Notes under the pieces: generated by a model
Told to the model about the DNA's origin: nothing
What the model saw: only the letters and a program-made list of their open reading frames with translations
Databases searched by the model: none
Part shown: in pieces, positions 19,619 to 28,121 of the stretch
How positions within the stretch are numbered: position 1 is the first letter of the stretch
Layout: each line of letters starts with the position of its first letter
From: Desulfacinum sp.
GTDB taxonomy: Bacteria > Desulfobacterota > Syntrophobacteria > Syntrophobacterales > DSM-9756
DNA: 64,000 bases
NCBI GenBank assembly: GCA_014359885.1
Contig: JACIYN010000020.1
Span: forward strand, 1-64,000
Direction of reading: 5' to 3'
Translations under genes and position numbers: made by a program

Positions 19619-22524
19619 AACGACTTGCCCACAGCCCCACGCAGCGCATCGACACCCGGCACCCTCTCCCGTTCTCCTACGGAGGCCGGCTCTTGGAAGG
19701 CTACCGCGGGGACACGGTGGCCACGGCCCTTTTTGCCAACGGGGTTCGGATCTTTTCCCGGAGCCTCAAATACCACCGCCCCCGCGGCCTGTACAGCCTG
19801 GATGGTGAATCCTCCAACTGCCTCATGGAAATCGACGGGCTGCCCAACATGCGCGCCGAACAGGTGCCCTTGCGGGGGGGGATGCAGGTGCGGCCCCAGA
19901 ACGTCCTGGGAAGTCCCGAGCGGGATCTTCTGGGTTTCCTGGACGCCTTCCATTGGGCGATGCCCGCCGGATTCTACTACCGCGTCTTCCACAAGCCCTA
20001 CCGGCTCTGGCCCTTCTTTCAGAACCTGATCCGAAGGGCCGCCGGCGCCGGCAAGGTAAATCCCGCGTGGGAACCGGGCCGTTATGACGAGCTCCATCTC
20101 CATGCGGATGTGTGCGTGGTGGGCGGCGGGCCCGCTGGCATGCAAGCCGCCAAGGCCGCTGCCCAAGCGGGGCTTCGCGTGGTCTTGCTGGAAGCGCGCC
20201 CCTGGCTGGGCGGATTCTACGACTGGCGCGCGGCGGAACACGATGGGACCCCGCTCTACGAGCGAGCCCGACATCTCGCCCGAGAACTGGAATCCCTGTC
20301 CAACGTCCGTGTTTACACTTCATGCACGGCCACGGGCCTCTACGGCGACCTCCTGGTGACGGCCGTTCAGGAGGGAGGCCCGGAGGATTTCTTCCATCAA
20401 AGATACCTGGAAATCCGGGCCCGAGCCGTGGTGGCGGCCACGGGATGCACGGAAAGGCCGCTGGTCTTCGAACACAACGAAAGACCCGGGGTCATGCAGC
20501 CTGCCTGCGCCCACCGGCTGGCCCGCACCTACGGCCTGCTCGCCGGCACCACGGCCGTTTTCAGTGTGGGGCACGATCTGGGCCTGGAAGCCGCCGCCGA
20601 TTTGCACGACCAGGGCCTGCAGGTGGCTTGCGTAGCGGACTGCCGCCCGGACGGACAAGACCCCCGACGGGTGGCCGCCTTGGAGGAGCGAAACATTCCG
20701 TTTCTCAGAGGATGGGTGGCCGCACGGGCCCTTGGGAAGAAGGCCGTGGAAGCCGTAGTGCTCTCCACCACCGAGGGAAGCGCCACGCGGACCATCTCCT
20801 GCGACGTGCTGGCGGCTTCCGCGGGACTCACCCCCCTCACCGGCCTCCTTTCCCTTGCCAGGTTGCCTTTTTCCTACGACGAGCGTACAGGTTTCTTCCT
20901 ACCCACGTCCCTGCCGGAAGGACTCTATGCCGCCGGGCGCCTCGTGGGCTACGACGACCCCGGATCCATCGAACTTTCCGGAACCGCGGCCGGCCTGCGG
21001 GCGGCGGTCCACTGCGGGGCCCTGGATGCTCCAAGGGCGGAGGAAGCCCACGCCGACCTCCAGGCCAAGCACCGCGTGCTTCGCGGGTCCAAGCTGGTCA
21101 TGGCTCCCGGGGCCGGAGCCAGAAGCTTTGTCTGCTTCGACGAGGATGCCACGGTCAAGCACGTGCGCCAGTCCGTTCGCATGGGTTTCGATGTTCCGGA
21201 GCTGGCCAAACGGGTGACCGCCATCGGAACGGGGCCCAGCCAGAGCGGCATTCCCGGTCACAATCTGCCGCTTATCATGGCGCACCTGCGGGGGGAATCC
21301 ACCGGAACCCTTCGCCCCACCACAGTGCGCCCTCCCTTGAAGCCCACGCTTCTGGCCACCTACGCCGGCCTTCATGGGGACGTCCACAAGAAGACGCCTC
21401 TTCACGACGTGCAGGAGCGGGCGGGAGCCGTCTTTCGCCGCGTGGGCGCCTGGAAACGGGCCAGGTACTTCAGCCCGGACGAGACCTGCCGGGACGAGGT
21501 TCTGAACGTTCGCAACAACGTGGGGATCCTGGACGGGTCCACTCTTGGAAAGTTTCGAATCTTCGGACCCGACGCCGAAAAGGCCCTGCAGCGGGTTTAT
21601 GTGGGCGACATGAGCCGGGTTCCCGCCGGAAGACTCAAGTATTCGGCCATGTGCACCGAAGACGGCTGCCTGCTGGACGACGGCGTGGTGACCAAGGTGG
21701 GCGAAAACGACTACTATTTCACCACATCCACCGGACGTGCAGGCGCCACCGTGGAATGGTTCCGTTTCCACACCCGACACGAAGATTGGGAATACTACCT
21801 GGTCAACCTCACCGATGCCCTGGCGTCCATTAATCTGGCGGGGCCCAAGGCCCGGGAGGTTCTTCAGCAGTTGACGGACGCGGATGTCTCCAACGAAGCC
21901 TTTCCCTTCCTGGGGTATCGGGAATTCGTGCTGAAAGGATTGGTTCCGGCCCGTGTGCTTCGCCTCGGTTTCGTCGGCGAGCTTTCCTACGAGATCCATG
22001 TTCCTTCTTCCGTGGCCCCCACGGTCTGGCAGTGGCTCCTGGAGGCGGGCCGTCCCCTGCGCATCCGGCCCTTCGGTCTGGAGGCGCAAAACGTGCTTCG
22101 CATGGAAAAGGGCCACGTGATCATCGGCCAGGAAAGCGAGATCCGAACCACCCTGATTGACTTGGGGCTGGGCTTCTTGTGGGACCGGAAGAAGACCTGG
22201 GCCAAGACGGTGGGGGTACCCGCCCTCCAGTTCGCGGAAAGCCAAAAGGGACGCCTGAAGCTCGTGGGATTCCTGGTGGACGGCTCCCGCCCACCCTTGG
22301 ACGGCTCCATCGTGGTGGACGGGTCCATCCGTGGTCACGTGTGCACTTGCCGCTACAGCCCCACCCTGGACAAGCCCATCGGCCTGGCGCTGGTGGACGA
22401 CGATCTGGCGGCCGTGGGATCCCGCCTGCGGATTTTCGAGCCGGGAGATCCCCCCGAACACTTCGACGCCCGGGTGGTGCCCACGCCCTTTTATGATCCC
22501 GAAGGCCAGCGAATGAAATGTTAG
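19615..22524 (+). CDS. soxA: Sarcosine oxidase alpha subunit
   Basis: A 969-residue large subunit. In order: a ferredoxin-like N-terminal domain (residues ~15-100, SRSLKYHRPRGLYSLDGE), an NAD-binding dinucleotide fold (~160, VCVVGGGPAGMQAAKAAAQA), a disulfide-reductase-like fold with GCTERPLVFEHNERPGVM, and a C-terminal glycine-cleavage T-type domain (~600-960, with MCTEDGCLLDDGVVTKVGEN and LGFVGELSYEIHVP) that binds tetrahydrofolate and captures formaldehyde as methylene-THF. The ATG at 19615 overlaps the soxD stop. Its length matches known SoxA. The T domain links N-methyl oxidation to C1 metabolism. Confidence 0.93.
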   Translation: MKRLAHSPTQRIDTRHPLPFSYGGRLLEGYRGDTVATALFANGVRIFSRSLKYHRPRGLYSLDGESSNCLMEIDGLPNMRAEQVPLRGGMQVRPQNVLGSPERDLLGFLDAFHWAMPAGFYYRVFHKPYRLWPFFQNLIRRAAGAGKVNPAWEPGRYDELHLHADVCVVGGGPAGMQAAKAAAQAGLRVVLLEARPWLGGFYDWRAAEHDGTPLYERARHLARELESLSNVRVYTSCTATGLYGDLLVTAVQEGGPEDFFHQRYLEIRARAVVAATGCTERPLVFEHNERPGVMQPACAHRLARTYGLLAGTTAVFSVGHDLGLEAAADLHDQGLQVACVADCRPDGQDPRRVAALEERNIPFLRGWVAARALGKKAVEAVVLSTTEGSATRTISCDVLAASAGLTPLTGLLSLARLPFSYDERTGFFLPTSLPEGLYAAGRLVGYDDPGSIELSGTAAGLRAAVHCGALDAPRAEEAHADLQAKHRVLRGSKLVMAPGAGARSFVCFDEDATVKHVRQSVRMGFDVPELAKRVTAIGTGPSQSGIPGHNLPLIMAHLRGESTGTLRPTTVRPPLKPTLLATYAGLHGDVHKKTPLHDVQERAGAVFRRVGAWKRARYFSPDETCRDEVLNVRNNVGILDGSTLGKFRIFGPDAEKALQRVYVGDMSRVPAGRLKYSAMCTEDGCLLDDGVVTKVGENDYYFTTSTGRAGATVEWFRFHTRHEDWEYYLVNLTDALASINLAGPKAREVLQQLTDADVSNEAFPFLGYREFVLKGLVPARVLRLGFVGELSYEIHVPSSVAPTVWQWLLEAGRPLRIRPFGLEAQNVLRMEKGHVIIGQESEIRTTLIDLGLGFLWDRKKTWAKTVGVPALQFAESQKGRLKLVGFLVDGSRPPLDGSIVVDGSIRGHVCTCRYSPTLDKPIGLALVDDDLAAVGSRLRIFEPGDPPEHFDARVVPTPFYDPEGQRMKC

Positions 22525-22535
22525 GAGCCCACATC

Positions 22536-23171
22536 ATGAACCACGCTTACCGCCATGCTCCGCTCACCCTGCCGGGAACGCCCCTGGATCAGGTCGTCCG
22601 GGACGGCTGGAACGTGACCCTTCGCTTCCGAGACGAAGGCGACGGGCCCTGGCTTGTGGATCTCAGCCATGTGCCCAAGTGGGACCTGCAGGGTCCCTCG
22701 CTGGATCGCACACCCGGTTTGGAGGGCATCGTACCGGCGCAACCCGGATCGAGCACCTTCCAGGAAGGCTGGATCATCAACCGGCTTAACCCCGTCCAGG
22801 CCAGCCTTTGGCGGCTCCGCCCCGATGCCCCTCCCCTGGCCCTCAAAGGCGTGGGAACGACGGATCTGACCGACGGCCTGGTCCTGCTGGCCCTTGCCGG
22901 CCCCGGGGCACTGGACGTCATGGAACGGGTCGCCTCCCTGGACTTCCGCCGCCCCGATATTTCCTGTCCAGTGGTCTTTCAGGGGCCGGTCTGCCGCGTG
23001 CCGAGCCAGGTGGTCCTGCTTCGAAGGGAGGACCTTTCGGCCGCGGTCTTGGTGGCCTTTTCACGGGGCTACGGCCCGTCCATGGCCGAGGCGTTGCTGC
23101 ATGCCGGTGAGCCCCTGGGACTCCGAGCCGCCGGCGAAGAACGGTTTTTCCAACACCTGGTTCAGCCATAG
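22536..23171 (+). CDS. soxG: Sarcosine oxidase gamma subunit-like protein
   Basis: A 211-residue protein related to the SoxG/T-protein fold. It has LVDLSHVPKWDLQGP near residue 35, LVLLALAGPGALDVMERVAS in the middle, and a C-terminal VLVAFSRGYGPSMAEALLHAG. GGAGCCC stands before the ATG at 22536; an in-frame ATG at 22518 overlaps soxA and lacks a site. Position directly after soxA completes the soxBDAG order. Gamma subunits diverge strongly, so assignment relies partly on context. Confidence 0.8.
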   Translation: MNHAYRHAPLTLPGTPLDQVVRDGWNVTLRFRDEGDGPWLVDLSHVPKWDLQGPSLDRTPGLEGIVPAQPGSSTFQEGWIINRLNPVQASLWRLRPDAPPLALKGVGTTDLTDGLVLLALAGPGALDVMERVASLDFRRPDISCPVVFQGPVCRVPSQVVLLRREDLSAAVLVAFSRGYGPSMAEALLHAGEPLGLRAAGEERFFQHLVQP

Positions 23172-23180
23172 GAGAAAACC

Positions 23181-24632
23181 ATGAAGAGCAAAGGCCGCCG
23201 AGGCGGTATCTACCGCCCCCTCACCCAGGATCAGGTCGAAACGATTCACGACGCCGCGCTGAACGTCCTGGAGCGTGTCGGTTTCACCTACGAATCCGGC
23301 CTGGACGATCTGTTGGAGATGCTGGAAGGCGCAGGGGCCCATGTGGACCGCGAAAAGGCCCGCGTCACCTTCCCCCGCGCCCTCGTGGAAGCTCAGACTG
23401 CCAAGGCTCCCAACCGGGTCATCCTATACGGCCGGAGCGACGACAGCCACCTGGATCTCCAGGACGACCTGGTTCATCTGGGTACGGGAGGCGCCGCCAT
23501 CAAGATCGTGGACCCCGAAAACGGAACGGCCCGACCTTCCACGCTCAAGGACGTTTACGATTTGGCCCGCCTGGTGGACAAGCTGGACAACATCCATTTT
23601 TACCTCCGGCCCTGCATCCCCACGGACATTCCCGAAGCCGCCTACGACGTGAACGTCTTCTATGCGTGCTTCAAGGGGACGCGCAAGCACGTGATGGCCG
23701 GAGTGAACAATGAAAAATCCTTCCACGACGTCCTGGAATTGGCGGCGCTTCTGGCCGGCGGTATGGACGCTCTCAAGGCCAGGCCGTTCTTCTCCGTCAT
23801 CACCTCTTTTGCCATCAGCCCCTTGAAGTTCTGCACCCAATCCACGCGAATCATGCGGGAAGCCAACCGCCACCGCATCCCCGTGGCCCTTTCCTGCGCC
23901 CCCATGGCCGGATCCACGTCCCCCATCACCATGGCGGGCACGCTGGCCCAGATCCATGCGGAGCAACTGGCCGGCATCACCGTCTGCCAACTGACCCAGC
24001 CCGGCGCCCCGGTTCTCTACGGCGGCATTCCGGGAATGGCCAATCTGAAAACCATGGGATATCTGGGCGGCGCCGTGGAATGCGGCATGATGAACGCCGC
24101 CATCCACCAGATGGCCGCTCACGTGGGCGTGCCCAACTACAATTCGGCGGGGCTTTCCGACGCCAAGGTTCCCGACGCCCAGGCCGGCTGGGAAAAGGCG
24201 CTCACCATCGTCCTGGCCGCCATGGGCGGTTCCAACTACGTGCATCATGCGGCGGGCATGCTGGAATCCATGCTGGCCGTGGCCTACGAACAGTTTGTGA
24301 TCGACGACGAGATCATCGGCATGAGCTGCAAGGTGCTCGAAGGGATTTCGGTGGACACGGATCGCCTGGCACTGCAAGTCATCGAATCGGTGGGCCCCGG
24401 CGGCAACTTCATGACAAGCCCCCATACCATGGCGCATCTGCACGACGAATACTTCGAAGGCAACGGCATCACCGATCGAAAGAGCCGTCCCAAGTGGGAA
24501 AAGGACGGTGCGGCGGACACGTGGGCCCGTGCCCGCCGCCTGGTGGAGCGGTTGCTGTCCGGGGAAGAAACCCCTTATATATCCGAGTCTCTCGATGAAC
24601 GAATTCGGGAGCGTTTTGAGATCCTTCTTTAG
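23181..24632 (+). CDS. mttB: MttB-superfamily corrinoid methyltransferase, non-pyrrolysine type
   Basis: A 483-residue TIM-barrel methyltransferase that moves a methyl group from a quaternary or tertiary amine to a cognate corrinoid protein. Family features include AALNVLERVGFTYES, VHLGTGGAAIKIVDPENG, GTRKHVMAGVNN, LSCAPMAGSTSPITMAGTL, YGGIPGMANLKT and GLSDAKVPDAQAGWEKAL. The frame is uninterrupted and has no in-frame amber codon, so it lacks the pyrrolysine of trimethylamine MttB. Characterised members without pyrrolysine (MtgB) use glycine betaine. Next to a betaine transporter and sarcosine oxidase, glycine betaine is the likely substrate. AGGAG precedes the ATG, and mttC follows 19 bases later. 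Confidence 0.9.
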   Translation: MKSKGRRGGIYRPLTQDQVETIHDAALNVLERVGFTYESGLDDLLEMLEGAGAHVDREKARVTFPRALVEAQTAKAPNRVILYGRSDDSHLDLQDDLVHLGTGGAAIKIVDPENGTARPSTLKDVYDLARLVDKLDNIHFYLRPCIPTDIPEAAYDVNVFYACFKGTRKHVMAGVNNEKSFHDVLELAALLAGGMDALKARPFFSVITSFAISPLKFCTQSTRIMREANRHRIPVALSCAPMAGSTSPITMAGTLAQIHAEQLAGITVCQLTQPGAPVLYGGIPGMANLKTMGYLGGAVECGMMNAAIHQMAAHVGVPNYNSAGLSDAKVPDAQAGWEKALTIVLAAMGGSNYVHHAAGMLESMLAVAYEQFVIDDEIIGMSCKVLEGISVDTDRLALQVIESVGPGGNFMTSPHTMAHLHDEYFEGNGITDRKSRPKWEKDGAADTWARARRLVERLLSGEETPYISESLDERIRERFEILL

Positions 24633-24651
24633 GAGACAGGGAGAGGAAACG

Positions 24652-25284
24652 ATGAGCGATTGGGCACAACTGCAGCAGGCTTTGATTTCCGGCGATGGGG
24701 AAGAACTGTGCCGCCGGGTCCGTCAAGCCCTGGATCAGGGCGTTTCGGCCAAGGACATCCTCAACCAGGCCCTCATCCCCGCCATGGACGTGGTGGGCGA
24801 GCGCATGGAAAACGAAGACATGTTCATCCCGGAAGTTCTCATGGCGGCCAAGGCCATGAGCGCCGCCGTGGACATCCTGAAGCCGCTGCTGGCGGCCGAT
24901 GATCTGAGCGCCGCCGGCAAGGTGGTCATCGGCACGGTCAAGGGCGACCTCCACGACATCGGCAAGAACCTGGTGGCCATGATGATGGAAAGCGCCGGCT
25001 TTGAAGTGAAGGACCTGGGTGTGGACGTGGCGCCGGACGCCTTCGTGGCCGCCGCGCGCGACAACGGCGCCCAGCTCGTCTGCCTGTCCGCCCTTCTCAC
25101 CACCACCATGCCCATGATGAAGGAGACCGTGGAGGCCTTGGAATCCGCCGGGCTGCGCGATAAGGTAAAGGTCATGGTGGGGGGCGCTCCGGTGACCCGG
25201 GCTTTCGCCGCTTCCATCAACGCCGACGGATACGCTCCGGACGCCGGTTCCGCCGCCAAGCTGGCCAAGTCGCTGGTGCAGTAG
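24652..25284 (+). CDS. mttC: Corrinoid (B12-binding) methyl carrier protein
   Basis: A 210-residue methyl carrier for the MttB-type enzyme. The N-terminal cap (residues ~1-85) is a four-helix bundle with VGERMENEDMFIPEVLMAAK. The B12 domain (~88-210) has the lower-ligand motif D99-L-H101-D-I-G104 in KGDLHDIGKNLV, followed by CLSALLTTTMPMM (the SxL element) and VMVGGAPV (the GG element). GGGAGAGG precedes the ATG. It is co-directional with the methyltransferase. Neither a reductive activator (RamA-type) nor a methyl-corrinoid:THF methyltransferase is present in the window, so these must be elsewhere. Confidence 0.92.
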   Translation: MSDWAQLQQALISGDGEELCRRVRQALDQGVSAKDILNQALIPAMDVVGERMENEDMFIPEVLMAAKAMSAAVDILKPLLAADDLSAAGKVVIGTVKGDLHDIGKNLVAMMMESAGFEVKDLGVDVAPDAFVAAARDNGAQLVCLSALLTTTMPMMKETVEALESAGLRDKVKVMVGGAPVTRAFAASINADGYAPDAGSAAKLAKSLVQ

Positions 25285-25460
25285 TCTGTAGAAATGCGGG
25301 CCTGCGCCTGCTTCTCACCTGCCGCGCAGTGGGTGAGACAGGCTCGGACCCGCTCGTTTACCCCATTCACGCTCTCATCTTCCCCGTTCAGCGCTCCGTG
25401 GTTTCGGTCGCACCTTTCGGATCCAAACGTATCCGTCCTTTTCCGGCATGAGGTCTTTTT

Positions 25461-26111
25461 ATGAGTGTGTGGGAATTTTTCGCCAACAACTGGCAGGAGA
25501 CGCTGCACCTTGCCACCCAACACTTCACCTTCGTCACCATTGCGGTCCTGATCGCCATCGTGACGGGCGTGCCCATCGGCATCTGGATCAGCTTCAACCG
25601 GAAGGCGGCGGACGTGGTGCTCTATCTGGCCGGGATCATCATGACCATCCCGTCCATCGCCCTTTTCGGCATCATGATCCCCATCCTGTCGGTCTTCGGC
25701 TACGGCATCGGCACGGTCCCGGCCGTGGTGGCCCTCGTCCTCTATTCCCAGCTGCCCATCATCCGCAACACCTACGCCGCCCTCAATGCGGTGGATCCCG
25801 CCATCATCGACGCGGGGACCGGCATGGGCATGACCCGCCGGCAGGTGCTCTTCAAAGTTCAGATTCCCATGGCGCTGAGCGTCATTTTCGCCGGCGTCCG
25901 CGTGGCCGTGGTCATGTCCATCGGGATCGGAGCCATCGCCGCCTTCATTGGAGCCGGCGGCCTGGGCCATTACATCTTCATGGGCATCAACCAGAGCTAC
26001 GACGCCATGGTGAACGCAGGCGCCATTACCGTGGCGGTTATGGCCGTCGTCACCGATTACCTTTTCGGATTGGCCGAAAAACGCATGGTCAGCAAAGGAT
26101 TAAGGAACTAG
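25461..26111 (+). CDS. opuCB: Glycine betaine/osmolyte ABC transporter permease (OpuCB-like)
   Basis: A 216-residue inner-membrane permease with five or six membrane segments and the BPD_transp_1 EAA loop (NAVDPAIIDAGTGMGMTRRQVLFKVQIP). SIALFGIMIPIL and IRVAVVMSIGIGAIAAFIGA-type segments are typical of OpuC/OsmW permeases. GAGG lies 8 bases before the ATG. It is the first of four transporter genes, and the next starts 2 bases after its stop. A hairpin-like sequence near 25313 lies between it and mttC, but no T-tract follows, so read-through from the methyltransferase genes is possible. Confidence 0.88.
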   Translation: MSVWEFFANNWQETLHLATQHFTFVTIAVLIAIVTGVPIGIWISFNRKAADVVLYLAGIIMTIPSIALFGIMIPILSVFGYGIGTVPAVVALVLYSQLPIIRNTYAALNAVDPAIIDAGTGMGMTRRQVLFKVQIPMALSVIFAGVRVAVVMSIGIGAIAAFIGAGGLGHYIFMGINQSYDAMVNAGAITVAVMAVVTDYLFGLAEKRMVSKGLRN

Positions 26112-26113
26112 CG

Positions 26114-27268
26114 ATGATTCGACTGGAACGCGTCACCAAGATTTATCCGGGGAGCGCCTTTCCCGCCGTGGACAGCGTGAGCCTGCAGGTGGCCGAAGGC
26201 GAAATCTGCATGCTCATCGGCTCCTCCGGCTGCGGAAAGACCACCATCATGCGCATGATCAACCGCCTGACGTCCATCTCGTCCGGAACCATCCACATCG
26301 GGGACCAGAACATCATGGACATGGACCCCATCCAGCTGCGGCGTCAGATCGGCTACGTGATTCAGCAGATCGGTCTTTTTCCGCACATGACGGTCTATGA
26401 CAACATCGCCACCGTCCCCAAGCTGCTGGGCTGGGACAGGAAGCGCATCGCCGAGCGGGTCGATGAACTCCTGGACCTGGTCAACCTGGATCCGGATACC
26501 TACCGATTCCGCTACCCTCGGGAACTCAGCGGCGGCCAGGCCCAACGGGTCGGCGTGGCGCGAGCCATGGCGGCGGACCCCCCCGTGATGCTCATGGACG
26601 AACCCTTTGGGGCCATCGACCCCATCAACCGGGAAGTCCTCCAGGAAGAATTTCTCAGGATTCAGGCACGACTCCGAAAGACCATCGTCTTCGTGACCCA
26701 CGATATCGACGAAGCCATCAAGATGGGCGACAAGATCGCCCTGCTGGACGCCGGCCGCCTCATCCAATTCGGTTCTCCGGAAGAGCTGCTCACCAGGCCC
26801 AAGAACCAGTTCGTAAAAGATTTCGTGGGCGCCGATCGCACCCTGAAGCGCCTCAATCTCCTGCGGGTAAAACACGCCATGCTGCGCAACCCCGTCCACT
26901 GTCTGGTGGATGACCCCAGCGAGCAGGTGGCCGAAAAGATGCTCGAGCAGGACATGAGCTACCTTCTGGTGACGGACCGGCAGGGGCGCCTCAAGGGCTA
27001 TGTGAATCTCTACGATCTGCGCGGCCACCAGGGTACCGTCGGTGACGTGGTGCGGCCCCTAAGCTTGACAGTGAAGCCCGAGACCAACCTGAAGGACGCG
27101 CTCAGCAAGATGCTCAGCTACGATCTGGGCATCGTGGTGGCCGTGGACGATGCGGGCCGCCTCCAAGGATTTCTCAATACCCGTACCCTCTTTTCCGTGG
27201 TGGGGGAGTCCTACGACGAACGAGGCGGCCATTGGGGCCGCATTACGGCGGATGGGAGGATCTTGTGA
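26114..27268 (+). CDS. opuCA: Glycine betaine ABC transporter ATP-binding protein with CBS domains (OpuCA-like)
   Basis: A 384-residue ATPase. The nucleotide-binding domain shows Walker A GSSGCGKTT, the Q-loop IQQIGLFPHMTVYDN, signature LSGGQAQRVGVARAMA, Walker B VMLMDEPFGAID and switch FVTHDIDEAI. Residues ~260-370 are two CBS repeats (HCLVDDPSEQVAEKMLEQDM and LGIVVAVDDAGRLQGFLNTR), which in OpuA/OpuC-type transporters sense ionic strength. The start at 26114 is 2 bases after the first permease, and the stop overlaps the second permease start by one base (TGATG). Confidence 0.92.
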   Translation: MIRLERVTKIYPGSAFPAVDSVSLQVAEGEICMLIGSSGCGKTTIMRMINRLTSISSGTIHIGDQNIMDMDPIQLRRQIGYVIQQIGLFPHMTVYDNIATVPKLLGWDRKRIAERVDELLDLVNLDPDTYRFRYPRELSGGQAQRVGVARAMAADPPVMLMDEPFGAIDPINREVLQEEFLRIQARLRKTIVFVTHDIDEAIKMGDKIALLDAGRLIQFGSPEELLTRPKNQFVKDFVGADRTLKRLNLLRVKHAMLRNPVHCLVDDPSEQVAEKMLEQDMSYLLVTDRQGRLKGYVNLYDLRGHQGTVGDVVRPLSLTVKPETNLKDALSKMLSYDLGIVVAVDDAGRLQGFLNTRTLFSVVGESYDERGGHWGRITADGRIL

Positions 27269-28020
27269 TGCGTCCGGCACAGTCGGATCGAAGCGGTCGT
27301 GTCTGGATCCTGTTGGCCGTGGTGTTGGCTTTCGCGTCCGGCGCCTTTGCCGAACGCCAGGGGTTTCTTTCCTTCGCCCTGGAACACCCCCGCGACATCT
27401 TTCGGCTTCTGGGCCAGCATCTCCAGCTGGTCCTCACCTCCAGCGCCATCGCCATCGCCGTGGGCGTCCCCGTGGGCACCCTGCTGACCCGGGGGTTCAT
27501 GCGCCGATACCGGGACTGGATCCTCAACCTCCTCGGCATCTGCCAGACGGTACCGTCCTTGGCCGTCATCGCCATTGCCATGGTTTACATGGGAATCGGC
27601 AAGCAAACGGCCATTTTCGCCCTGGTGATCTACAGCCTCCTGCCCATCATCCGAAACACCGTGGCGGGGCTGGCGAGCATCGACCCGGTCGTGCTGGACG
27701 CCGGCCGGGGCATGGGCATGACCCCATGGCAGGTCCTTTGGCGGGTGGAATATCCCAACGCTCTCTACATCATTTTGACCGGCATTCGAACCTCCACGGT
27801 CATCAACGTGGGCACCGCCGCCCTCAGTTTCCTGGTGGGCGGCGGAGGCTTGGGCGACCTGATTTTTACGGGCATCGCCATGGTGGACCCGGCCTACATG
27901 CTGGCGGGCGCCGTTCCCACGGCTGCCTTGGCCATCGCCCTCAACTGGGTCTTCGGCCAGCTGGAAAAGAGGATCATCAGCCCGGGTCTCGTCTACGAAC
28001 ACCACACCACGGCGGCCTGA
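27268..28020 (+). CDS. opuCD: Glycine betaine ABC transporter permease (OpuCD-like)
   Basis: A 250-residue second permease. The N-terminus has a signal-anchor-like segment (VWILLAVVLAFASGAFA). Further membrane segments and the EAA loop ASIDPVVLDAGRGMGMTPWQ follow, with the betaine-permease segment ICQTVPSLAVIAIAMVYMGI. GGGAGG stands before the ATG at 27268, which overlaps the opuCA stop. It is about 35 residues longer than the first permease at the N-terminus. It pairs with that permease to form the channel. Confidence 0.9.
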   Translation: MRPAQSDRSGRVWILLAVVLAFASGAFAERQGFLSFALEHPRDIFRLLGQHLQLVLTSSAIAIAVGVPVGTLLTRGFMRRYRDWILNLLGICQTVPSLAVIAIAMVYMGIGKQTAIFALVIYSLLPIIRNTVAGLASIDPVVLDAGRGMGMTPWQVLWRVEYPNALYIILTGIRTSTVINVGTAALSFLVGGGGLGDLIFTGIAMVDPAYMLAGAVPTAALAIALNWVFGQLEKRIISPGLVYEHHTTAA

Positions 28021-28121
28021 TCGCCACCACTTTCGGCTACGTTCTCGCCCCAAGGGGCCTGTGACCATGGATCCGGTGGAAGCCGATCCATCCTTCAACA
28101 CTCAACCCAAAGGAGGACACC

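Noticed and set aside
23181-24632. Pyrrolysine-containing trimethylamine methyltransferase
   Set aside because: The reading frame is complete without any in-frame amber codon, so it belongs to the non-pyrrolysine branch.
25313-25338. Hairpin TCTCACC...GGTGAGA between mttC and the transporter genes as a terminator
   Set aside because: The stem is short, the loop is large and no T-tract follows, so it is not called.
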